The notes beneath the pieces were generated by a model. That model saw only the letters and a program-made list of their open reading frames with translations, had not been told where the DNA came from and made no database searches. Source: JBMZCV01 sp049613665 (lineage in GTDB: Bacteria > Bacteroidota > Bacteroidia > Chitinophagales > UBA2359). Taken from it: 48,668 bases of DNA. Positions 34,960 to 41,200 of this stretch are shown here, one piece after another. The stretch is from the NCBI GenBank assembly GCA_049613665.1, contig JBMZCV010000013.1:1-48668 (forward strand). The letters are read 5' to 3'. Positions within the stretch are counted from its first letter, which is position 1. Every line of letters starts with the position of its first letter. The position numbers and the translations under genes are program-made.

Positions 34960-36465
34960 ATGAAAGCTTCAAAATTAGCCGCTATAATTGATTCTTTTTG
35001 TTTAGATGAAAAAAAACAATTTCAGAAATATATTGAATCACCATTTTTCAACACAAATGATACACTTATTCATTTATGGAATATTTTGCCAACAAAATTT
35101 TCGGCAAAACAAGACGAAATCAATGGCGTTCGTATATGGAAAAAGCTAAGAATGCAAACAGTTTATACTGATGATGCTTTGCGAAAACTACTATCAAAGC
35201 TCAATCAACTTGCTGAAGATTTTATTGCTTACCAAGAGTATAATAATGAGGCTGGCAAACATGTTTTCTTTTTACAGGCTTGCCACAAAAGAAAACTATC
35301 TAAGCATTTTGTAGCGGCCAACCGCCAAACCAACGATATTGTTAAACATGATGACTACTATAATAGACTTTGCGGCGACTATTATAAAGATGCCTGCCAA
35401 AAAGAACAAGGGGAACAACGCACTCATATAATAAGTGCTATGGACAATTTGGACAATTTTTATATACAAAAAAAACTACACATTTATACTGTCCATTTTA
35501 GTACTAGATATAGCCAAAAAACGCCTTACAAAAACATCAGTTTCAAAAAATTTGTAGCGTATGCAGCAGAAAAAATAGAAGCTAATATTATGTTCCAATT
35601 TTATCACTGTATGGCAAGTATGTTTAGTCATGAAAAAACAGATAAACTAGATCAATTATGGCAATTTTTGGATAAAAGTAATGAGCAAAAACTAACACAT
35701 CATCAGCGAAAAACTATTTATAAAGGTATTCAAGCTCAACTAACGCTTAAATATAATACTCAAGGAAAATTAGAAGATGCTAAAGAACTTGCTGCTTTGT
35801 ATGAAATGCTCGAAAAAAAAGACTATTTGCTAGTTGCAAATAAAGAAAAAACAAAAAAAAGCCTAACAATTCTTCGTTATAAGCAAGCTATTATCACTAA
35901 TATTAGGGCTGGAAATGTACGCATAGATTGGGCTTATGAATTTATGTTACGCAATAAAAGCTTTGTGAACCCAATACATCAAGAAGGTATTTATTGCTAT
36001 TGTTTGGCTTATTATCATTTTGCAAAAAAACAATATTTAAGCTCTCTGAAATGTATTGCACAAATTGATGAACAAAATATAGAAATTAACAAGGATTCAC
36101 TTTATTATTTGATGCACCATCATTTTTTGGCCTTGCAAAACTACTACGAATTAGAAGATTTTGATAATTTATTGAGTGGCATAACAAATTTTAGAAAGAT
36201 TTTAAACGAGAATACCGATATTCCGCACAAAACTACTAGAGCATATTTAAATGCAGTATCTATGCTCAATAATATTTTAAAACTTAGACAGGGAAATCAA
36301 AAACAAGGAAATGTTTTTTATAAAAAAATTGAGGATACAAAAGATTTTTATAGACGAAATTGGTTATTGGAAAAGCTGAAACTAAAATTGTTGAAAAAGA
36401 TAGAAAAAGATAGAAAAAACAAATCTTCGCTGATTGTTCAGACTAACAATATATCTCGCAAATAA
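34960..36465 (+). CDS. Helical protein of unknown function, 'SPFFN' paralog 3
   Basis: Seen: 501 residues from the ATG at 34960; the in-frame TTG at 34909 is not preferred. The N-terminal block KASKLAAIIDSF...YIESPFFNTNDTLIHLW matches the other two paralogs. The rest is more distant but keeps their all-helical layout, including YYHFAKKQYLSSLKCIAQID, which corresponds to the AFYEKKYKEAQ... repeat. It lies on the opposite strand, directly after the dockerin-like membrane protein gene. No signal peptide, membrane helix or enzyme motif is visible. A rather basic C-terminus (KLLKKIEKDRKNKSS) could contact nucleic acid or membrane, but this is speculation. Confidence 0.75.
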   Translation: MKASKLAAIIDSFCLDEKKQFQKYIESPFFNTNDTLIHLWNILPTKFSAKQDEINGVRIWKKLRMQTVYTDDALRKLLSKLNQLAEDFIAYQEYNNEAGKHVFFLQACHKRKLSKHFVAANRQTNDIVKHDDYYNRLCGDYYKDACQKEQGEQRTHIISAMDNLDNFYIQKKLHIYTVHFSTRYSQKTPYKNISFKKFVAYAAEKIEANIMFQFYHCMASMFSHEKTDKLDQLWQFLDKSNEQKLTHHQRKTIYKGIQAQLTLKYNTQGKLEDAKELAALYEMLEKKDYLLVANKEKTKKSLTILRYKQAIITNIRAGNVRIDWAYEFMLRNKSFVNPIHQEGIYCYCLAYYHFAKKQYLSSLKCIAQIDEQNIEINKDSLYYLMHHHFLALQNYYELEDFDNLLSGITNFRKILNENTDIPHKTTRAYLNAVSMLNNILKLRQGNQKQGNVFYKKIEDTKDFYRRNWLLEKLKLKLLKKIEKDRKNKSSLIVQTNNISRK

Positions 36466-36505
36466 AAAAAAGGTGCAATAATTATCGAATTATTGCACCT
36501 TTTTT
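36463..36505. terminator. Bidirectional intrinsic terminator
   Basis: A perfect 12-bp stem GGTGCAATAATT / AATTATTGCACC with an ATCG loop, an A-run before and a T-run after. It separates paralog 3 (+) from the small exported protein gene (-). Confidence 0.93.
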
Positions 36506-36539
36506 GTATTTTTATTTGTTGCTATTCAGCATCAAATGC

Positions 36540-36857
36540 TTAGTTGCCACCTATGTCATCTAGTTCGTCCCATTCCCAATCGCCAAGAGGGTCTCTTGAA
36601 AAAGTCTCATCACTTTGGCTATCGCCCCAAAGCCATGTTGAGAGGTTTGAAAAGTCTAAAAAATAATCCAAAAAGCTACTAATAGAATTAGAAGTTTGCA
36701 CATTTTTAATGCTTGTCGTTGTGGGAGTTACTGCTGTAATCTCTGTATCAAGTGAATGACTGTTAGCATTTTGAGCTGTTGCATCTGCTTGCATCACAAA
36801 GATAGAAAGGCTCAAAGCCACTAAAACTGTTTTAAAATTTTTGTATAACATTGTCAT
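36540..36857 (-). CDS. Small exported acidic protein of unknown function
   Basis: Seen: 105 residues with a signal peptide (positively charged start, LVALSLSIFVMQADATAQ, cut near residue 29). The mature part of ~76 residues is Ser/Thr-rich, then aromatic and acidic (FLDYFLDFSNLSTWLWGD ... WEWDELDDIGGN). There are no cysteines and no known domain. ATG codons at 36857 and 36851 are both usable. Its coding look (signal peptide, own convergent terminator) supports a real gene. It could be a periplasmic peptide or secreted effector; nothing more can be said. Confidence 0.6.
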   Translation of the reverse strand: MTMLYKNFKTVLVALSLSIFVMQADATAQNANSHSLDTEITAVTPTTTSIKNVQTSNSISSFLDYFLDFSNLSTWLWGDSQSDETFSRDPLGDWEWDELDDIGGN

Positions 36858-37166
36858 AATACATTTAAAGTTTACGAGTTATTGAAATTATATATTTATT
36901 AATTGTTTTCATTTCAAAACGCTTAATGCGTCCGTTCGCTAAACTTTGATGCAAACACCCTTTATACTTTGAACATTTTACTTTTAAAAGAAATTTTTTT
37001 TCTCTAAAAAAAACATTTCTTTATGTATAAGTTATTGATTATCAGTTGTTTATTTTTAAATAAAAAAAGTAAAAAAAAAGTTTTTTTTTATTTCTTGGCA
37101 AAAAAAACGTATTATAAGTATCTTTTCATGGCTATTAATTGTTGGTTTACTTAAATAAAAAAACAG
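36858..37166. other. Gene-free divergent promoter region
   Basis: A/T-rich spacer between the small exported gene (-) and the asparaginase-like gene (+). Apart from the promoter at 37095-37126 no structure is evident. Confidence 0.5.
37095..37126 (+). promoter_or_regulatory. Candidate promoter of the asparaginase-like gene
   Basis: TTG (37095-37097), 21 bases, then TATCTTTT (37119-37126), one mismatch from TAnnTTTG. It lies ~40 bases before the ATG at 37167. Confidence 0.5.
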
Positions 37167-37685
37167 ATGAACAAAGGCATAAAAATTTTTGTAACAGGAG
37201 GCACTTTCGATAAAGAATATGATATGATTACCCAACAGCTCTCTTTTAGAGATACTCACTTGCGTGAGATTTTCAATTTGAGTCGTTGTACCCTTGATTT
37301 CAATATCTTGACTTTGATGATGATAGATAGCCTGCAAATGACTGATAAACATCGAAAGATTATTCGACTAAATTGTGAGATTTCAGAAGAAGACCAAATT
37401 ATTATTACTCATGGTACAGATACAATGGCCAAAACTGCCAGAACATTGGCCGCCGCAAAACTGCCCAAAACTATCGTGCTTACAGGAGCTATGATTCCTT
37501 ATAAATTTGGTGCGTCAGATGCTTTTTTCAATCTCGGAAATGCACTTGCTTTTGTACAAGTATTGCAACATGGTGTATATATTGCTATGAATGGCCGTTT
37601 TTTTATGTGGGATAATGTGCAGAAAAACCAATCGAGTGGTTTGTTTGAAGAAACTAATGATAAGAGCTTATTGGTTGAAAACTAA
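37167..37685 (+). CDS. Short asparaginase-like protein (N-terminal domain only)
   Basis: Seen: 172 residues covering only the first domain of type I/II asparaginases. Present are VTGGTFD (T13, the usual nucleophile position), ITHGTDTM (T84, D85) and VLTGAMIP. Full asparaginases are ~330 residues, and their C-terminal domain helps complete the active site between subunits. The ending FEETNDKSLLVEN and the terminator just beyond suggest a naturally short gene rather than a broken one. Similar stand-alone N-domain proteins occur in other bacteria. It may hydrolyse Asn, Gln or another amide, or may be inactive. Cytosolic; no signal peptide. Confidence 0.82.
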   Translation: MNKGIKIFVTGGTFDKEYDMITQQLSFRDTHLREIFNLSRCTLDFNILTLMMIDSLQMTDKHRKIIRLNCEISEEDQIIITHGTDTMAKTARTLAAAKLPKTIVLTGAMIPYKFGASDAFFNLGNALAFVQVLQHGVYIAMNGRFFMWDNVQKNQSSGLFEETNDKSLLVEN

Positions 37686-37732
37686 AAGTTGTTTAAATTT
37701 CGCTTTTGGCTAAAAAGGTATAAAAACAACAA
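37684..37732 (+). repeat. R3 palindromic repeat
   Basis: AAAAGTTGTTTAAATTTCGC and TATAAAAACAAC flank CTTTTGGCTAAAAA, the R3 centre. It overlaps the asparaginase stop codon. Confidence 0.5.
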
Positions 37733-37768
37733 AAGACTACCACATTATGAAATGTAGTAGTCTTTTTA
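37731..37768 (+). terminator. Intrinsic terminator of the asparaginase-like gene
   Basis: AAAGACTACCACATT and AATGTAGTAGTCTTT (one bulge) around a short loop, followed by TTTT. Confidence 0.85.
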
Positions 37769-37875
37769 AGAAAAAATGGTTGTTCACGAATTTAGGTTTT
37801 CGTCGAACTATATGTATAAATGCTAAGGTCGCTGAAACAGTATGATGATAAGATGTTTTGAAGCAGCAAAAGTTT

Positions 37876-37938
37876 AAAACGCTATAAAAAAATGTCGATT
37901 ATTTTTTAGAATAATCGGCATTTTTTTATAGCGTTTTT
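37876..37938 (-). terminator. Intrinsic terminator of the T9SS esterase gene
   Basis: Arms of ~27 bp (from AAAACGCTATAAAAAAATG to its complement ending GCGTTTT), nearly perfect, directly before the esterase stop. Confidence 0.9.
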
Positions 37939-37948
37939 TTCTAAACAT

Positions 37949-39115
37949 TTATCGTTTCACAATAGGCAAGATGTGACTTTCGCCATCTCGATTGATGACT
38001 TGCACAAAATAAATACCTGCCTTAAAATCTGATGTATTGATTTTTTGTTGAGCATTCACATGGTTTTCTATTTCAATACTAAAAACATTTTGCCCAATTG
38101 CATTTAAAATATTGAGGTTCAAAACATCATTTGCATCGGCTATATCTAGCACCAAATTTTCGCCAAAAGGATTTGGATAAGCATTTACATTTTTAGCCAA
38201 GTTTTTATCTAAAATACCTACCGAACTTGTATCAACCACTTCTGGCACTTCGCTCAAAGTATGTTGGCTCAAGAAATTCCAGATTTCAGTAGTTGCAAAT
38301 ACATCATTGTTAGGCGAAAGCCAAGTATGCTCTCCTTCATTGACTCGATAAAACAATACTTCTTTTTCGCTATCACAATCGTTATACAAAAATTTATCTA
38401 CCGTATAGCCATCATTTGCCACATCTGGCAAAGCTGTTTCTTCGGCCACAGGATTACATGCCAATCTATCTACCCAAAAATCAACGGTAGCCTCTGCCGA
38501 GTTTAGTCCCAACAACGAACCATCTGTATAAGATATGGTCGCATCTGCTGTTCCGTGAATGTGTATGACCGAAATCGGACGCTCTGCCATACAATCGTCG
38601 CTGGTGAGCAAAGGCAAACTGCCCGAAACAGATGCTATTGCTGCTACACGATGATTGAGGTCGCAAGCTAGTTTTTGCGACATCATACCACCCATCGAAA
38701 AGCCTGTAACATAAATGCGTGTGCTATCAATGTTGTAGCGTGCTTGCATACTATCTATGAGCGACGACAAAAAGCCGACATCATCTACGCCTTGATTGAG
38801 TGCAATGCCAGCTATATTTGCTCCATTGTTCCAGGCTGTGCCAAGAAATGATGAAACGGCTTCTGGCGTTACAACAATGACATTTGCGGTATCAGCTACA
38901 TTGTGAAAACCGACATTAGAAAAGTTTTCGTTGGAATCGCCCAAACCATGTAAAGCCAAAATCAAAGGAACATTTGCGTTACTCGTTTCATAAATGGAAG
39001 GCACATATAATGTGTATTCACGCAATTCTTCGCCATAAGTGACTGTTTCTGTAACGGCTTGAGCAAACATTTGACAGCTAAAAAGCATAAAAAAGGTAGT
39101 CAGTAATGTTTTCAT
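37949..39115 (-). CDS. Secreted esterase (PHB-depolymerase/feruloyl-esterase type) with T9SS sorting domain
   Basis: Seen: 388 residues. Signal peptide (1-19, ends MFAQA); alpha/beta-hydrolase domain ~25-285 with nucleophile S140 in VTGFSMGGMMS, acid D191 in HIHGTADATI and H263 in EGEHTWLS; a type A sorting domain in the last ~80 residues (AYPNPFGENLVLDI ... GIYFVQVINRDGE). Family knowledge: these LpqC-like carboxylesterases cleave ester bonds in plant cell-wall feruloyl groups, polyesters or acetylated polysaccharides outside the cell. Type IX secretion fits an extracellular substrate. The substrate is undetermined. A candidate promoter and a terminator make it a single-gene unit. Confidence 0.88.
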   Translation of the reverse strand: MKTLLTTFFMLFSCQMFAQAVTETVTYGEELREYTLYVPSIYETSNANVPLILALHGLGDSNENFSNVGFHNVADTANVIVVTPEAVSSFLGTAWNNGANIAGIALNQGVDDVGFLSSLIDSMQARYNIDSTRIYVTGFSMGGMMSQKLACDLNHRVAAIASVSGSLPLLTSDDCMAERPISVIHIHGTADATISYTDGSLLGLNSAEATVDFWVDRLACNPVAEETALPDVANDGYTVDKFLYNDCDSEKEVLFYRVNEGEHTWLSPNNDVFATTEIWNFLSQHTLSEVPEVVDTSSVGILDKNLAKNVNAYPNPFGENLVLDIADANDVLNLNILNAIGQNVFSIEIENHVNAQQKINTSDFKAGIYFVQVINRDGESHILPIVKR

Positions 39116-39153
39116 TTTCTTTTTTTTTGTTCTAAAACATTCGTAATATCCAA

Positions 39154-39180
39154 CAAATTTACAAATGTTTGTTCAAGCAA
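39154..39180 (-). promoter_or_regulatory. Candidate promoter of the T9SS esterase gene
   Basis: On the minus strand, TTG (39180-39178), 16 bases, then TAAATTTG (39161-39154), a full TAnnTTTG match. The leader would be ~30 bases. Confidence 0.5.
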
Positions 39181-39238
39181 TGGTTTTTCAGCTCGTTTTT
39201 GTGCGAAAAAAACGTTTTTTTTTAAGCTAGTTTTAATT

Positions 39239-40243
39239 TTATACCAACACAAATTTCTCATCTGCATAAGCATATCGCTCCTTAATACCATCTAAAGTAT
39301 CGAACAATTCGGCAGGCGACATACTTTTCACCAAAATCATTCTAGTGGGTTTGATATTCGGAAAACCACGAAAGTAGTTAGTATAATGTCGTCTCATTTC
39401 CAAAACACCTAGCTTTTCGCCTTTCCATTCCAACGATTTTTCGAGATGCTCTTTTGCTGCTGCCACACGTTCTGCTACGGTTGGCGGTGCTAATTTTTCG
39501 CCTGTATTCAAAAAATGTTTTATTTCTCTAAAAATCCAAGGATAGCCAATGCTCGCACGGCCAATCATAATGCCATCAACGCCATATCGGTTTTTCTTTT
39601 CCAAAGCATCTTCTGGCGTTTTGACATCGCCATTGCCAAAAACAGGAATGTGCATTCTCGGATTTTCTTTTATTTTGCCTATCAAAGTCCAATCAGCTTC
39701 GCCTTTATACATTTGTTTCCGTGTGCGGCCGTGTATCGAAATCGCTTTGATGCCCACATCTTGCAAACGCTCTGCCGCTTCTACTATATATTTTGTTTTA
39801 TCGTCCCAGCCCAAACGAGTTTTTACCGTAACAGGCAAATTCGTACTTTTCACGATAGATTTCGTCAAACTTACCATTCTATCAATATCTTGCAAAATAC
39901 CTGCTCCTGCCATTTTGCAAACCACTTTTTTTACAGGACAGCCATAGTTTATATCCAACACATCGGGATTGGCTCGCTCTACAATTTCAGCAGTTTTTTG
40001 CATAGATTCCAACTTTGCACCAAAAATTTGTATGCCTATTGGTTGTTCGTATTCATAAATATCTAGTTTCTGCACGCTTTTATGAGCATCACGAATCAAG
40101 CCTTCCGATGAAATAAATTCGGTGTACATCATATCAGCACCATGCTTCTTGCAAAGGCCTCTAAAAGGTGGGTCGCTCACATCTTCCATCGGTGCAAGCA
40201 AAAGAGGAAACTCTCCTAATTCAACATTGCCTATTTTTACCAT
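39239..40243 (-). CDS. dusB: tRNA-dihydrouridine synthase B
   Basis: Seen: 334 residues, the usual length. The FMN-barrel start LLLAPMEDVSDPPFRGLCKK (15-33), the catalytic cysteine in INYGCPVKKVVCKMAGAG (C102), the FMN phosphate site ISIHGRTRKQMYKGEADW and the strand IPVFGNGDVKTPEDAL are all in place. Role: NADPH-dependent reduction of specific uridines in tRNA to dihydrouridine, in the cytosol. DusB best matches Bacteroidota members of the family; the exact tRNA position cannot be read from sequence. It has a clear promoter box 20 bp upstream. Its upstream intergenic region is a nest of mobile-looking repeats. Confidence 0.94.
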   Translation of the reverse strand: MVKIGNVELGEFPLLLAPMEDVSDPPFRGLCKKHGADMMYTEFISSEGLIRDAHKSVQKLDIYEYEQPIGIQIFGAKLESMQKTAEIVERANPDVLDINYGCPVKKVVCKMAGAGILQDIDRMVSLTKSIVKSTNLPVTVKTRLGWDDKTKYIVEAAERLQDVGIKAISIHGRTRKQMYKGEADWTLIGKIKENPRMHIPVFGNGDVKTPEDALEKKNRYGVDGIMIGRASIGYPWIFREIKHFLNTGEKLAPPTVAERVAAAKEHLEKSLEWKGEKLGVLEMRRHYTNYFRGFPNIKPTRMILVKSMSPAELFDTLDGIKERYAYADEKFVLV

Positions 40244-40262
40244 TTTTTACTTTTTTATCTTG

Positions 40263-40297
40263 CAAAGGTATGTTTTTTTTAGCATTTTGCGAAACAA
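40263..40297 (-). promoter_or_regulatory. Candidate promoter of dusB
   Basis: On the minus strand, TTG (40297-40295), 24 bases, then TACCTTTG (40270-40263), a full TAnnTTTG match, 20 bases before the ATG. Confidence 0.55.
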
Positions 40298-40313
40298 CAA
40301 ATCTAAAGTGTTT

Positions 40314-40367
40314 AGAGGCTGTTTAAATTCTATCCATTGGCTTAAAAACAAAATTTAAACTGCCTCT
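40314..40367 (+). repeat. R3 palindromic repeat (most symmetrical copy)
   Basis: AGAGGCTGTTTAAATT and AATTTAAACTGCCTCT are perfect inverted arms around a loop with TATCCATTGGCTTAAAAAC. It starts ~17 bp upstream of the dusB promoter. Confidence 0.8.
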
Positions 40368-40418
40368 TATACTAAAGCTTTCTTGTATCAATGGTTCTGG
40401 CATTTTTTTACAGCAATA

Positions 40419-40714
40419 CTTAGTATACTGTAATATAAGTAATTGGTATTTTAGCCTTTTTATTACATGTTATTTTATTCCAAAAAAACGACAACTCTTG
40501 CCGTTGCTGTGTGTTATCACCAGCAACTAAAAGGATAAATAGTGTATTTTAAAGCGTATTTTTTTCGTAACAACTTGTTGGTGATAACACCAACAAAGGC
40601 GTGTCGTTCTTTTTTAGTATTTAGGTGGAAGGCACTTTTAAAATACCTTCCACCTAAATTATCATAACATTTTTATGAAACAAACCTTAAAAGCTTATAT
40701 TACAGTGTACTTAG
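40419..40714. mobile_element. MITE-like element with terminal inverted repeats
   Basis: Segments 40419-40439 and 40694-40714 are inverted repeats matching at 19 of 21 positions (both contain ACTGTAATATAAG in inverted sense). Inside are a second inverted pair (40489-40526 with 40577-40608: AACGACA... and TGTTATCACCA in opposite senses), each arm of which can also fold on itself (GTTGGTG-ATAA-CACCAAC), and a 13-bp hairpin TTTAGGTGGAAGG / CCTTCCACCTAAA (40620-40657). There is no reading frame, so it would need a transposase supplied from elsewhere. Confidence 0.65.
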
Positions 40715-40732
40715 TTTAACAAAAAAGACTTT

Positions 40733-40930
40733 TTGGCAAGAAATACACACTATTTTTCAGTTCAAAAGTCTATGAAATTTGCAAATATTGGTCATTTTAA
40801 GTACCAAGTACTACTGAATAAAGCTTTTGTTTATTGGCTAACGCATTGACAGTCAAGGTGTTAGCTTGTTCTGAAATGCCCAGAATTTTCTGAACGACTA
40901 CCTAAGCTACAAAAAATAGTATGTCTAAAC
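40733..40930 (-). repeat. R1 palindromic repeat, copy F, interrupted by R2
   Basis: R1 boxes ACACTATTTTTCAGTTCAAA and TTTGCAAATATTGGTC precede 40797; AAAAAATAGTATGTCTAAAC follows 40905. The element is split at its CTTAG position by an R2 copy. Confidence 0.82.
40797..40905 (+). repeat. R2 structured repeat, copy 7 (nested in R1)
   Basis: It runs from TTAAGTACCAAGTACT to GAACGACTACCTAAG, very close to copy 2. Central stem GCTAACGCATTGA...TCAAGGTGTTAGC. It sits inside R1 copy F. Confidence 0.88.
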
Positions 40931-41064
40931 TTTTGATGAAAAAAAGAGATATATCTAAACTATTGCTGTACTATTTCATAAAAAAAATCATTCTTTTTCT
41001 TATTTCTTAAATATTTATGCTTAACTTATCTGTGACAATAGTAAATCTAAACGTCAAATCAATA

Positions 41065-41072
41065 TATTTTTG
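41065..41072 (+). promoter_or_regulatory. Candidate -7 box upstream of the OmpA-repeat gene
   Basis: TATTTTTG matches TAnnTTTG and lies ~130 bases before the ATG at 41201. No -33 box was recognised. Confidence 0.3.
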
Positions 41073-41120
41073 TAACTATTTTAGTGTGTAAACTATGGTA
41101 TTCAAAAAACTCTTGACAAA

Positions 41121-41160
41121 TGTTTTTTTTAAGCCAAAGGATAAAATTTAAACCGCCTCC
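41121..41160 (+). repeat. R3 right-half fragment
   Basis: TTTAAGCCAAAGGATAAAAT followed by TTAAACCGCCTC matches the right half of R3, and the left arm is missing. With R3, the MITE, R1 and R2 it fills most of the 40244-41200 gap, which has no gene. Confidence 0.55.
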
Positions 41161-41200
41161 AAAAAGCCTCTTACTGCTACAAAACTAAAAACTCTTTTAT

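Noticed and set aside
39207..39222. AAAAAACGTTTTTT palindrome downstream of dusB as a terminator
   Set aside because: The palindrome has no loop and no G/C-rich stem, so it cannot form a convincing RNA hairpin.
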